From NCBI RefSeq assembly GCF_024139115.2, contig NC_085140.1, forward strand, positions 28,507,806 through 28,571,805: a DNA stretch of 64,000 nucleotides, read 5' to 3'. Origin of the DNA: Armigeres subalbatus (Eukaryota; Arthropoda; Insecta; Diptera; Culicidae). The position numbers and the translations under genes were made by a program. Positions within the stretch are counted from its first letter, which is position 1. Each line of letters begins with the position of its first letter. Below the pieces are notes generated by a model that was given only the letters and a program-made list of their open reading frames with translations, made no database searches and had not been told where the DNA came from. Shown piece by piece: positions 43,994-55,927 of this stretch.

Positions 43994-44698
43994 TTACTTT
44001 TTTGTATCTTTTTTATGAATTTTGATTCCTGTTGCGTCCGTAATTGTTTTTTCGTTTTGTTCTTTAATATCTACTAGTCTATATCGGTTGCTAAAGGGAG
44101 AGGCTTTTCCCTTCGTCTTAGCTAAAACCGTATTGTCTCCAATATCCTCGTAGTCTTTGTCATGTATTTTAATTTTGGAATTATGTTTGTTAGCCTCAAA
44201 TACAATATTGTCTCTTGCTGTCATAATAGTGCGTTGTTTTGTTAGGTTAATGTCCTGTAAGTCTAATGACGTCGAGTTTCCAAATACTATTTGTCTCGGT
44301 GCTAAATTCGTCGTGGCATGTTTTGTGTCGTTGTAAAGGGCAGTCGTCATGGACAGTCCTTGGTAAAGTGAAAGTTGGTCGAATTTCCTGCGGTTGGCCA
44401 TATACATTTCTAAAAGTGTATTATGGAACCTCTCGATGGTGCCATTACTGTTGCTACTACTAGCGTAGTGAACGGCAACACCATGGGTTTCTAGAAATTC
44501 CTTAAAATTTTGACTGCGGAAATAAGTGGCTTGATCGCAAGTTAATTGTTTCGGTATGCCAAAAATTTTGAATTGCTTGATGAGCGTTTCTATGATTTCT
44601 TCTGAAGTTTCGTTAATGATTTTGTAAATTTGCGCAAATTTGGAAAAGGAGTCTATAATTGTTAGAAACTTTTCGTTTTCTTTCACGTAGACGTCCAT
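43994..44698 (-). pseudogene. errantivirus Pol, integrase core
   Basis: A 234-codon frame with the integrase catalytic triad: FLTIIDSFSKFAQIY (first Asp), KQLTCDQATYFRS (second Asp) and NSNGTIERFHNTLLE (Glu). Integrase inserts the DNA copy into the host chromosome. A C-terminal segment with KASPFSNRYRLVDI follows, close to the env region. It is separated from the zinc region by a frameshift at about 44705. Confidence 0.85.
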
Positions 44699-44709
44699 GA
44701 ATAGACTTT

Positions 44710-45447
44710 CTAAAGGTCTTTCATAAATTCTACGTGTGATTGGAATTTTAAAGGGATGACGCTCATATTTAGCGTACTTACAATCCCAGACATGTTTGGG
44801 AAGTAGACTGATTGACGAATCTCTTCATATGTGAGTTTCCAACTTCTATGATTAAAGTTGTGACTCTTACGAACAAATTCGTCTTGGTCTTTTTTAGAAA
44901 TTAGATCTGGTAGCTTAAGATTACAGAATTGTACTCGCATTCCCTTGAAATGTTTATCTAGAATTTTAGAGCACAATTTTGCAATATTAGGTGGGGCAAA
45001 GATTCCATTTGTTATTTTTGGAGATAAATGAGCTTTAAGAATATTTAATAGTTGTTCTTCGGTATATTCCTCCTGGTGGAATACATGTCTACTATAACCT
45101 GAAAAGATAAAATAATAAATGTGAGGGGACTTTCTTCTATTATTGGTAATATGAATGATGAGCTGATTTCTGAATTTATTTATGATTTCCGGCCCATATA
45201 TAGGATCGTTTTCATGTACTTCGTTTTCTAAAATGGTTTGTAAGTTTATTTCAGATTCATCCACGCGAGGTATTCGAGATAATCCATCGGCTACCACGTT
45301 TTGTTTCCCTTTCTTGTAAACCAATTGGAAATCGAATTGCTCCAGATATAACCGTTGACGAGTTACTCGTCCTGTTGCATCTGTTAATTTAATTTCCTTC
45401 GTCAATGGCTCATGATCCGTGTAAATAATAAAACTTCTACCATACAA
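44710..45447 (-). pseudogene. errantivirus Pol, RNase H end and integrase zinc region
   Basis: Resumes after the MITE with FIIYTDHEPLTKEI and VYKKGKQNVVADGLSRIP, the C-terminal RNase H. The integrase N-terminal part follows, where SHNFNHRSWKLTYEEIRQ (about 44850) supplies the His pair. The expected downstream Cys pair is not intact. The frame ends at 44710 just before the catalytic core. Confidence 0.8.
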
Positions 45448-45669
45448 CACACTTAAATTTTTTCACCGATCTCGGCTGTGCAAATCTCGGTTTAAGTTCG
45501 TTTGCTGAAATATCGGCTAAATAGACGTATGATTACGGCGGCTCCCTTGAGTGCCGCAGTAAGCAAATTACTTTTTCAGCTGATATATCAGCAGAAATTC
45601 TCAAACCGAGCGCTCGGCTGTGCGGATCTCGGCAAAAGAATGAAAAAAAGCCGAGCTGAACTGAGTGTG
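45448..45669. mobile_element. MITE, CACACTTAAATTTTTTC family, copy 2, inside errantivirus pol
   Basis: Starts CACACTTAAATTTTTTCACC and ends GAGTGTG. The interior is rich in GCTGATATATCAGC and CTCGGC/GCCGAG palindromes. It is related to 25532-25774. The flanks ATACAA (45442-45447) and ATATAA (45672-45677) may be a target duplication with one change. It splits RNase H of Pol, and the coding frame resumes on the other side. Confidence 0.75.
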
Positions 45670-47480
45670 AAATATAATCGAAATTTCTTTGCAGCGAAAT
45701 AGATAGCTAAAAGTTCTTTCGCAGTTGCGGAATACTTTTCCTCTGCTTTTGTCAGTGTTCGCGAAAGGTACGCAATTGGTCTTTCGTGTCCATCTACCAT
45801 TTGCGTCAATACTGCGCCGATAGCATAGTTTGATGCGTCGGTCGTTAGTATGAACGGTTCGTTAAAGTCTGGATAACTCAAGAGTAGTGTTGTACTCATA
45901 ATATCCTTTAACTTAGCGAAGGCAGATTCATATTCAGGATTGGTATTAATTGATTTATTCTTGCCACGAAGTTGACTAGTCATTGGTTTTGCAATTTTTG
46001 CAAATCCTGGTACAAATCTTCTGTAGTAGGAGATTGTTCCGAGAAACGACTTAAGTTCTTTTGATGTTTTCGGTAGAGGCCAATTTTTAATTGCCTCAAC
46101 TTTCTTTGGGTTCTGTTTCACCCCGTCTGTAGAGACGACGTGTCCAAGGAATTCTACTTCCTTACGAAGAAATTCAGACTTATCGCATTGTACCTTAAGG
46201 TTAGCATCTTTAAGGGTTTGTAAGATTTTCTGAATGTCCTTCATATGCTCATCTAAAGAAGTTGAAAAGATAATGATGTCGTCCATATAGACGAAACATC
46301 TTATCCCCAGATGTTTCCGTAGAACAGCATCCATTAAACGTTGGAATGTCGCGGGCGCATTCTTCAACCCGAACGGCATTCTCAAAAACTCGTATTTTCC
46401 ATTGTCGACATTGAATGCCGTCTTTGGAATATCATTCGGCTCCACCTCTACCTGGTGAAAACCACTGGCTAAATCGAGTAAAGAAAAGTATTGTGCTTTT
46501 CCGAGGCGATCCAAAATCTCGCTAATCTCGGGTATAGGATATCTATCTGCTGGCGTTAATTTATTCAGTTTCCTATAATCTACAACTACGCGATATTTCT
46601 TTATACCTGAATTATCCGTTTTCTTTGGGACCACCCAGATCGGGGAAGTCCATGGATAAGAGGATTCTCTTATGATTCCAGTCTCCAACATTTTCTGAAT
46701 TTCCTCACTTACTTTTTCCCGTAGATGGTATGGGTACTTGTAAGTTCGTTGGTGAATGGGGTTACTTTCACCGGTTTCTATTTTGTACTTTACTTGATGG
46801 GTGAAATCCAATTTCTGTCCATCATGGAAGAAAACACTTTCGAAGGGCCGAAGAGTTTTGGCTAATAATTTAACCTCTTCTTTATTCAAATGTTCTGCAG
46901 GGAAGTTAAGCTGCGGAAAAGTTTCATGTTGGTTGAGAAAGAAACGTTCATTCTCAAAAGGTTTTAATCTCTCCAGTTTGGCTTGCCTAGTAGTAAACAA
47001 GTGTACAGTGGCATGATTATTTCTAGCCGCATAAAGGCCAGGTCGTAATGTGACACCTGTCGTCAAATTAATTTCTTCCTCAATGAGAAATGCCCCGTCT
47101 GCAGTAGTCGGTATCTCTATGAGGGTTTCCGTTTGTTCCTGAAAGTTCATGGAACTTGGGTAGTATTTATCTAAAGGATATTTTATATTTCCAATCGAAA
47201 GTTCATGGCTACCGGTATCGATTTTGGCATTCATAGTAGCCAAATTTTCATATCCGATAAGACCGTCGAAAAAGTTATGGAATTTGAATACGTGGTACGG
47301 TAGAGTTTTATCGAAGCTTCTAGGAAACATATTGACATGCAATATTTTATCAATAACAAATGTACCATTTTGATTAGTTACTATTGCGGGTCGATTGGTT
47401 TCCTGGCACTTTAACACATGCTCCGGATTAATGTACGATTTATTCGCTCCAGTGTTTCAATTCCAGAAATTCAATATCCC
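45670..47480 (-). pseudogene. errantivirus Pol, protease and reverse transcriptase part
   Basis: Pol up to the inserted MITE. The protease is represented by a TGANKSYI segment near 47455, where the catalytic Asp reads Asn and a stop lies just before it. From 47417 the frame is open for about 580 codons through the reverse transcriptase: SPWVVPKK-type IWVVPKKTDNSG, VVDYRKLNKLT, YPIPEISEILDRLG, FSLLDLASGFHQVEV, FGLKNAPATFQRLMD and the active site CFVYMDDIIIFS near 46290. RNase H begins at ILTTDASNYAIGAVLTQ (about 45850) and is cut at 45670 by the MITE. Confidence 0.88.
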
Positions 47481-47518
47481 TTTATTAGACTTGTAGCGAA
47501 TAAACGGTATAAAATTGT

Positions 47519-48376
47519 TTACGTTGTTGGGAGATCGTCTTCCTCTAAGCGAAAATTTGACACGTTGGGTTGCATCGTTCTACCTTGCACATTGTCATCC
47601 TCATCGTCATCGTCGTCGTCATCGTTATCTACGTCTACTTCGTTCGCTTGGAACTCTGATTTAAATTGTTGTTTTTGCATCGGATTCCTATATGGGGGTT
47701 TCGAATTTGTATGCTGCTTAGGGGAGCTACTCGAGGGGCCGTTGCTTTTGTTGGAAAATTTGTTGAATTGAGATTTCGCGGGTCTAGATCTGATTTCCGC
47801 GTTCTGGTTTATACACACTGACTCGTATGCATCTTCTAAGGTTTTAGGCTTGGATAATCTAATGATAGCGGATAAAGGTTCTCCGATATTGTCAAGATAT
47901 CGAGTAACGGTTAGTATATCTATGATTTCCTTTCCTGTGATGGGATTGGAATTCAAGTTAGATTTAAGTCTTGTGTTAATCTCCTTGCATTCGTTAAAGA
48001 ATTTCAGGTGACTTTTATCACTTTTCTTAATGTTAAACAGTGTCGACACATTTGTCGCAAAGTCAAATCGATCACCGTATTGTTCTAACATGATCTGTTT
48101 GATACCAACAATGGTATCAGGATCGCCATTTGCGCATACAATCGCGCGAGCGTCTCCTCTTATTTTATTTTTGATCGCTCTAATATACATAGAGCTTAGT
48201 GAATCGGGCTGGCCGTTGACCCCCTTTATCTTGAACATTTCATATAGCTCGTCTACTTCCCGTAGCCAGCTTGAAAGTTCTTTCTTACTACCGGAAAACT
48301 CCGATAGGTTCTTGATGGGATCGGGGATAGTAAATTTACTACTGTTCCCCGATGTCATCAATGCCTTCTTGCTCAA
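47519..48376 (-). pseudogene. errantivirus Gag
   Basis: A 285-codon frame (first ATG at 48356-48358). It shows a gypsy-group capsid pattern: FSGSKKELSSWLREVDELYE near residues 28-47, GDARAIVCANGDPDTIVGIK and FFNECKEINTRLKSNLN. There is no CCHC knuckle, which fits errantivirus Gag. The C-terminus has a very acidic run (about residues 254-266, D/E only apart from one N). A Met-started N-terminal segment (ATG 48420-48422, MPETRQSEIEALKAEIEQEG) lies in another frame and stops near 48340, so a frameshift probably removed the true start. Confidence 0.75.
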
Positions 48377-48422
48377 TTTCAGCCTTCAGCGCCTCAATCT
48401 CTGACTGCCTGGTCTCTGGCAT

Positions 48423-48561
48423 TGTTTTAGTGAATTATTTTATAAAAGATAATAAAAATGAGTTACTCACGTAAATGATATCCACATCCGAGGGGTTTGA
48501 TGATCACGTTGTTGCAGGTTCGCGTGCGACGGGATTTTTACCACTTTTTAAACACCTCACG
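48423..48561 (-). other. leader between primer binding site and gag
   Basis: About 140 bp of untranslated leader. GTAAGTAAC-like words on the minus strand could be a splice donor; unproved. Confidence 0.4.
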
Positions 48562-48579
48562 ATCCCACTTCTGACACCA
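48562..48579 (-). promoter_or_regulatory. primer binding site, tRNA-Leu type
   Basis: Minus strand TGGTGTCAGAAGTGGGAT, starting immediately after the 5' LTR. It is complementary to the 3' end of an animal tRNA-Leu including CCA. Such a site primes minus-strand DNA synthesis. The tRNA identity is from recall. Confidence 0.75.
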
Positions 48580-48829
48580 CTTATGGGAATCGTGATACGG
48601 ATTCACTTTTTAAAAAGACTTAGTAACTCTAAAACACTTTTATTAATAATACTAACACAATACAGCACCACCGGTGATTGTCCAAAGCTGCCAAAGGAAT
48701 GAGAACGCGTCACGCGTTCGCGGGTTATTTATAATGTACAAACTGCTGATCAAGCAGTTTGGGTCGTCCACGTTGTCTGACTGCAATTGGTGCACCTGAG
48801 TGGCACGATGTTCCGATGTTTCCATAACG
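48580..48829 (-). repeat. 5' LTR of the errantivirus, 250 bp
   Basis: Same length and ends as the 3' LTR. On the minus strand the LTR ends directly before the primer binding site at 48579-48562. It should contain the promoter of the element. Confidence 0.9.
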
Positions 48830-48833
48830 TTGA
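48830..48833. repeat. 4-bp target duplication TTGA, right
   Basis: TTGA directly after the 5' LTR, matching 42151-42154. Confidence 0.75.
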
Positions 48834-49370
48834 TAAATTCCGAAAGGCCTATCCTATCTTGCAAACTCACCATCTGTTCATTGATTTCAAAGCAGCGGAC
48901 GATTCAGTGAAGATAAATGACCTGTTTCAGATAATGTCCTTACATGGTTTTCCGGCGAAACTGATTAGACTGATGCGTGCAACGCTGGATGGCTCGAAAT
49001 CCAGTATTCGTATTGCAGACGAAGTGTCAACCTCGTGTGTGACCTTAGACGGATTGAAGCAGGGTGATTCACTTTCGAATTTAATGTTCAACATTGCACT
49101 CGAAGGCGCTATTAGGAGATCTGGCGTGCATACGAACGGCACTATCATCACGTGATCGTATATGCTCCTGGGCTTTGCGTGCGACATCGTCTTCATTGGA
49201 ATTGATCGCAGAGCAGTAGTGGAGGCATTTGTCCCACTGAAGAGGGAGACGGCGAGGATAGGCTTAACCATTAACTCTACCAAGATAAAGTACATGGTAA
49301 CAGGTAGAGATAGAGGAAGACCTAGTAGTGTGTGTGCTGAGGTAGTGCTTGATGGGAATGTGTTTGGAGT
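48834..49370 (+). pseudogene. RTE reverse transcriptase, part after the errantivirus
   Basis: Resumes right after the TTGA duplication with LQTHHLFIDFKAADDSVKI (first catalytic region; AYDS reads ADDS), FPAKLIRLMRATLDGSKSSI and GLKQGDSLSNLMFN. After a frameshift near 49155 it has a degenerate active site, where the expected FADD reads ACDIVFIG near 49180, then AVVEAFVPLKRETARIGLTI and TKIKYMVTG. The 3' part merges into the GGAATTCC repeat. An 18-bp run at 48842-48859 is shared with 50334-50351. Confidence 0.8.
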
Positions 49371-50530
49371 TTTTACCTCGAATTGTTTACCTTGGAAAGC
49401 TTGTCTAAATCTAGAAAAACTCATGAATTCATTCGATATTTTTTCCAAAATTTATCTAAAAATTCTTGTAAATAATCCTCCGGAATCCCATTCCCTCGGC
49501 TCCTGCAGTTCCGCCGGAATTCCCTTCAGGAATTACCAAACAAAGTAAGTCTCGAAAACTTTTTTGAAAATTTCTTACAAAATTTCTTGGGAAATTCCTC
49601 AAGAGATTCCGTCGCAAATTTAATAACGATTTTCTTAAAACAATTTCTTCGGAGACTTTTTTGGAAATCTGGTCGGAATTCCTACGGATTTTTTTTTAGA
49701 AATACCTACGGAAATTGTATCAGGGAAATCCCCGATATTCCCTTAGCATAAATTCTTTGTATTTTTATTTAATTTGCTTTAGGAATTCCTGCGGAAATTG
49801 TTTTAGGAATCCCTTCGAACTTTTCTAAGAAATTGATTAAGTAATTATTTCAGGAATATCCTAAAGAAGTTCTTCCAGTGATTCCTTATGAGATCCCTCT
49901 GCGAAGAAATTCCTGGAATTCCTTCAAAACTTCATTAAGGAATAAATTCTTTCAATTTCTTTTTTAGTATTCCCTTCGGACATACCTCCAGAAATTCAAT
50001 TTGATATTCCTTGAGACCTTCGGAAATTGCTTTGAGGTTTTTTCGGGAATCATGTATCAGATGTTCTTTTGGGAATCATTCGGAAATTACTTTGAGAGTT
50101 CTATCCGACATTTAATCTGGAAATTCCTTTGAAAAATCCGTTAGAAATTTTTCGGAAATTGTGTTTAGTACATCCTATTTCATTATTTAGTAAATTTTCG
50201 GAAAAATACTCCCAACAAAATTTCTGAAATAATTCCTGCAGGAATTTCGGAAGAAATTCCGTATGGTTTTACAAAAATGATTTCCGCCGGATTTCTTGGA
50301 GGAAGTTTTTAAGGATTTTCCGGGGAAATTTAGAAAGGCCTATCCTATCTGTAGTATTTTTTAATAGAATTTCAAAAGAATTCCTAAAGGTGTTTCCTGA
50401 GGAATTTCTAAAAGAACTCGTTATAGAATCAACGCAGAAATTCTTGAAATTTCTTAATTTTCCTTCTTTGAATAAATTTTCAAAGCAATCTCTTGAGAAA
50501 TTTCCAACAGAATTTCTGGATTTATCTTGG
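49371..50530. repeat. degenerate GGAATTCCT palindromic repeats, right block
   Basis: 1.1 kb of short imperfect palindromes (GGAATTCCT, GGAAATTTCC, AAGAAATTC) without a regular period. It adjoins the 3' end of the RTE LINE and mirrors the block at 39560-40200. 50334-50351 repeats an 18-bp run from the RTE. Confidence 0.65.
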
Positions 50531-53338
50531 TTTTGACTTTCTGGTGCCCCACCATGGCCAGAACTCTGGCGCCACCAGTGACAACCTTAAGTGAGCTTCA
50601 GTGGTAGTGGTTAAAACTATACGTTGTGAAATTTTGATAATTGCTTGGTTGGTTTGAACTGTAGCCCGCTTTATTAGCTTTCAATAAATAATCTTCATTT
50701 TTTTTTACGATTGATATTCATCAAAACCTAATGCGATATTATAGTTCAAAATACGTTTCCAATAGAGTTTTCTACTTCATCATCAACATTTGTACAAATT
50801 ATGTAACTAGAATTATCATAAGGCCTTCAATACATCTGGAAGATTGTGGTGAAGTTGCTCTAAATATATGGATTTTTTTTATGTCCATGAAGCATGAACC
50901 TATAACTATCCAACATATCCATATCAGTCCCTAGAGCCCTTTCGAAAACATCGCGTGACTGCTCTTATTGAAATTGAGAAAATGCAGTACTGCTTGTAAT
51001 ACCCCATCTGCCTTATGTCTTCACTTTATGCACCTTATGGGCATTCATACACCTGCTAAGGGGTCCATTACTAGCACCCACACCCTAATTGAAATATTCT
51101 TACGTTAAACAACTGGTAGACAATTTAAAACTGACACCAGCCTCAGTTGTCATTTCCAGTTGATACGAAATCACGATAAACCAAAAATGTTTCAGAACCA
51201 ACCGCAACGCTTTCCGTTTCAATCTAAAATCTGCAAATGGACATAATTATTACAGGACACAAATCCAACAAAACCACGTCGCCTCTTTTGCAGGACAACC
51301 CACCCACTGAGCGAGGAACCGATTGATGTTGTCAGCATTCGTTTATGTTTGTCCACTCTGTTGCATCACTTCTTTTTCTCGAAGTTGCGGTCTCTCCAGA
51401 CCGGTCCAAAGAAAACGCAAAACTGTGGCTAGCTTATAAATGAACTCATTAATATTAATAATTGGCCTTTAATTGGCAAACGACAACATCTTCTCGGAAA
51501 AGGAGACAGTGAAGATCAGAAGACCGGGTCGGCAACAGTGTTTGGACGTGTGAAGCATTTATTTATTATTCATTGGTAGTAGCACCGCGACGAATGTTGC
51601 ATCTAATCTACCACCCACCCTCAGGGGGTACTTAGTTATGACAGCCTGCGAAATAATTTTGCCCATTTGGTGCCAATTCTGCCAACGGGTGAAAGTACAA
51701 TTTATTTTAATTACACTGCCAATTGGGAGCCATAAATTTGCGACTGCATACAAATGAGTATGTTTTTGTCCACCGATTAGGTGCTACGGTTCATTTGACA
51801 TCGTTTCGACAATGATTGCAACAACGTTGGTTGATTAACATTTGTGCTAAGTGCTTGCCCATTGGACCACAATCGGTGGTTTAAGTTGCAATCAGTCAAC
51901 TCAGGTGACATCGATTCAATTCGCTAATAAGTGAACGATGGTATGGCTTTGTGGTATGTGAACAGATTTTAGTCTGCATCCATACTAGAGTACGCAGTTG
52001 CTATCATTAGTTAGTTACCCCATAGGTTTCCCCATCCAATAAATATTAAAGCGACAATTTAAGCTGGGATAAGGTTATTAATATGCTTCCGCTCACATCA
52101 ATAAATTTACATTGGAGAATTTCTAGAATTTCTATTATAGAGAAGTCCTTGATAGATTTTTGTTTATAAACTAAATATAAAATTATAAATTATGATTCAC
52201 TTTGTACGTTTCCAAGAACATGATTTTTGAGAAAACAAAAGCCAAGCCCTCGACGCTCCCTCTAACCGCGTCAATGGTAATCCATATAGCCTCGAAATCA
52301 GGCCCGCTAATTATATCAGCAGTCAAGGGTTGTCAAAAGTTACACATCCTTCAAATGAGACAGAGACGTAAACTAATTGCTGTTCAATTTTCAGCTTAAC
52401 ACCTCCTACTCACCATTGCCGGTTCGTCCCCATTTCTTTGATGCTATCTAAATCGAACGTGTTTAACGTCCTAAAAGAGCAAACAGCTATTAAAAGTCTA
52501 CACCTGATTGCGACGTGCTTATCCGAAAACACACCACATTAAACAACCATCAGCGCGCTCCTGCTCGAACTGCTCAACCCACCCATGGCGTGCCTCCTTT
52601 GTTGCTTTGTTGATGGTAATCAAATTTCGTGAACTCAGTTAGAGTGCTTCCATCCTTTCCCGCGTTGTGTTTTCGCTGATGGAGGAGGGTGTTGGACTAT
52701 CTTTTTCCTTAGGGCTTCAAACCATTACCTAATGATTAGATTCCTTCCTTGCGACACGGTAACGCGCGGAATAAGAGACTAGTCGTTCGACTAAAACACT
52801 TCTGATCGTCGACAGGATAAGGGAGAATCGCTTAGAACGATTCAGCAAAACAGTCATTTAACGGCACCGGTTTTGAATCGATTGAACTCATTCCTAGCGT
52901 TATGTGTCTATCTTGAATCGTGTTTCTTGGATTGTAGAAAGATTCCCAAGCTACTGAAAGACCCAAGGTAGGGTAAACGTACTCTTAGTAGAGATAGCAT
53001 ATTGAAAGTAGTGAGAATTGTTGATATTTTTTGCAACTTGATTACTTGCAACATTTACTTACTTTAGAGGGAGGGATCCCTAGCGTCGGACTTCTCTCAA
53101 TATTTACTGGACACTTCTTGAAATGACATTTGTTGAAGTCCCTACCTTTTCCCTTGTTGAAGCTTTGGCACTCCAATGGGGTTTTGGTCACCGTGAATTT
53201 TTATGTTTTTGGTTTGTAGATTGTTTTCAGTGAAAAAGACACAAACAATTTCCGTCTTTTATATATGTTTCGGAATACTCCTTTCAACTATCATCAGATG
53301 GTTCAGGGTCATTTGTTCGAATGCCGTTTGACCATATA
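50531..53338. other. no gene recognised, possibly unique host DNA
   Basis: 2.8 kb of mixed-complexity sequence without a recognised element. Frames are short and have no family resemblance. Likely host intron or intergenic DNA. Confidence 0.45.
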
Positions 53339-55514
53339 AGGTACACTGGGGGAAGTAGAATAGGAAAAATCGATAGTGCATGATTGAATTAGTGTAAAAC
53401 CAGTCTAAGTGATCTAAATGCATTTAATCAAAATGGGCTATCAAAAACAGTCAACTTTGCACCAAATGTGCGGTAATTCGTACCATTTTGGTTGCTTGAA
53501 ATTTATTTAAAAATATTTATAAATTAGGAGTTGTTTTTCCACTTAACCCAGTGGGATGGGGTAAGTGTCAAACCCATGTTACCTTGACCTTCAATTGTGA
53601 TGAGTAGTTACATATAAGTAAAATCAAAACGGTAATTGCTCTGAGTATCTTTTGTCGATAATTTCATTGACTTAACGGAATATGTTCCCAAGGAATTTAT
53701 CCGTAACAGCTAGTGGAGGGCTGATTGTGCCTTCTCGAACATTAAGTGTACGTAAAATCTATAGGTTCGCCCCAAAGATGAATTTTTAAAGGAAAAATGG
53801 GACGAAACTAATCAACTTAGTTTAACGAATTGAGATGATTTCTGTATGTACGTATTTGTATGTTTGTGTGTGCGCAAAGCACCTACCAAATTATCAACTA
53901 TTCTTAAGCACTTGTCCTTAACCAATTTGTTCGCAAAAAAATTGCATTCAACGGTAAAACTTGTTATGAATAAAAATTAGTGTGAATTATAGAATATATT
54001 TACCTATCAGTGTCATTTTTAACTTTCTTATACATTTTTTTCATATTTAAAACATGTGAAAGGCTTCAATACCGATAGGTGGATTAATCAGGCATTTTCT
54101 CATTTATATCAGTCCAATCACCATTGGAATCACATTGATAACAAAGAAGGAACATAGTAAGATTCACAGCTATCGAAATAAACCATGGAGGGAAGAAAAA
54201 AATGCTTAATTAGAACATTATCCACTTCCCCCGTAGTGTTTTATACCTGGGGTAAGTGTAAAATCGTTGAATAATTTGCTTTCTTGGTACAAACCACTAC
54301 CAATTGGATGGGATTGGTTCAATTGCATTATAATGTTCACCTGTGATATAAATTCACTTGAAAAAAGAACAATTGGGGCAAATAAGAATTGATTTTTTGA
54401 ATGCAAAAATCAACTTTCCGCAAAACCTAAAATTACAGTTCAAGCGTTAACAGTGTTAGTGTATGTATTATACAAATTTCAACATAGTATTAGTTTGAGC
54501 ATCAAAGTATATTAAAAACTTTTTTTTGTTAAATATCTTGGCTGTGCATATGCACAGCATATGTTTCGAAATGGACAAATTGATATGAAATTTGCGAAAA
54601 AGAATCCACGTATCTTGGAGGGACTCGAACCCTCAACCTCCTACTCTTTAGATAGGCGTTGATAACCCCTACACAACAAGACCACTTAAAGGTCACGTTT
54701 GCGGAAAAGCCATCAGAATCCGAGTACCAACCTCCACCGCGGTTAGCTCTCTTTTTTGCAAATTGAATATCTTTCGGATGCTTGATTTGCCCAATCTTCA
54801 CATGTGCTTTACTGTTGTATATCCACAGCCAAGCGAGTGCACATTGTTTATTAAACGAGAGGATCGCACTCCATGCCCCCCAGCAACGGACTGGGCGGGA
54901 CGGTATAGAATGCGAATTCAAACGCACTCTGCTGTGCCAAAGGCTTGCTTGGCTAAAGCATTTGATGAGTTTGATTGCCTTTACGTAAGCGGTCGCGTGT
55001 ACTCAGACGACTAATGACGGTGAAAGACCGACACTTGATTACAATTAATTGCAAAGCATCCGAAAGATATTCAATTTGCAAAAAAGAGAGCTAACCGCGG
55101 TGGAGATTGGGCAAATCAAACATCCGAAAGATAGGTATTCAATTTGCAAAAAAGAGAGCTAACCGCGGTGGAGGTTGGTACTCGGATTCTGATGGCTTTT
55201 CCGCAAACGTGACCTTTAAGTGGTCCTGTTGTGTAGGGGTTATCACGCCTATCTAGAGAGTAGGAGGTTGAGGGTTCGAGTCCTTCCAAGACACGTGGAT
55301 TCTTTTTCGCAAATTTCATATCAATTTGTCCATTTCGAAACATATGCTAAGCATATGCACAGCCAAGATATTTAACAAAAAAATGGTTTTTGTACGGCCG
55401 AGTTGCCGAATAATATGCAATTAATTATATTAAAAACTGTAAAGTATGTACAATTCCAATTCTTCGAGTCGATTTTTACACTTACCCTCTTTTTCCCCTT
55501 CCCCCAGTGTACCT
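53339..55514. mobile_element. TIR element AGGTACACTGGGGGAAGT, copy 1, carrying a twin SINE
   Basis: The left end AGGTACACTGGGGGAAGT and right end TTCCCCCAGTGTACCT are inverted repeats, with TA on both sides (53337-53338, 55515-55516). TTAA-type flanks can also be read, with a mismatch. About 1.26 kb remains after removing the inserted twin SINE (54520-55425). No transposase frame. The interior matches copy 2 throughout. Confidence 0.82.
54520..55425. mobile_element. palindromic twin SINE with 12-bp target duplication
   Basis: Two tRNA-headed SINEs face each other. The left arm 54521-54803 is nearly the exact inverse of 55107-55383, around a loop of about 300 bp. Each arm carries a tRNA-like head: minus strand near 54690-54600, plus strand 55226-55305 with GGGTTCGAGTCC. 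The whole unit is flanked by TATATTAAAAAC at 54508-54519 and 55426-55437. It seems to have inserted as one piece into the TIR element. Part of the arm is repeated in tandem at 55055-55175. Confidence 0.8.
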
Positions 55515-55516
55515 TA

Positions 55517-55925
55517 ATATAATTATAATCCACAACGCTTAGAAAGGAGGAGGCACTATATTATTGGCCCACAAAAATTTTTGGATCATATGACCAAAAT
55601 TATAGACATATTACCTAAATTATAGATCAGCATCAAGTTAAAAATTTCGCCAAGTTGGGTTTTAATGAATCAAAATATAGTTTTTATGGATCATCTGTCA
55701 TACGTTTATGAGAAAATAGAAGAAATTAAATTTTCTTTCCTGACTATGTCTAACGGAACATATCGTCCTATTCAAGGTGTAAAATAATCGAAAATGTTTG
55801 GTGAAGGCCACTTTTCTTCAGTTGTAAGCACACTTCCCGACACATTCATAGTCGGCTCTGGACTGTCAATATTCGGTTGAATATTAGTCATTGAATATTT
55901 ATGCACATTCTACAAATTGATAAAT
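55517..55925. other. no gene recognised
   Basis: About 400 bp between the two TIR elements; AT-rich and unassigned. Confidence 0.45.
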
Positions 55926-55927
55926 TA

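Larger units (their letters stand above)
42155..48829 (-). mobile_element. errantivirus-type Ty3/gypsy LTR retrotransposon with env, complete structure
   Basis: A 6675-bp element reading leftward: 5' LTR (48580-48829), primer binding site, gag, pol (protease, RT/RNase H, integrase), env, polypurine tract, 3' LTR (42155-42404). TTGA flanks it on both sides (42151-42154, 48830-48833). It lies inside an RTE LINE. The LTRs are both 250 bp and differ at six sites by eye, so the insertion is not very recent. A MITE splits pol, and frameshifts break gag, pol and env. Gag lacks zinc knuckles, as in the gypsy/17.6 errantivirus group. Confidence 0.92.

Noticed and set aside
48927..49448. 173-codon minus-strand frame
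   Set aside because: Antisense to the RTE reverse transcriptase.
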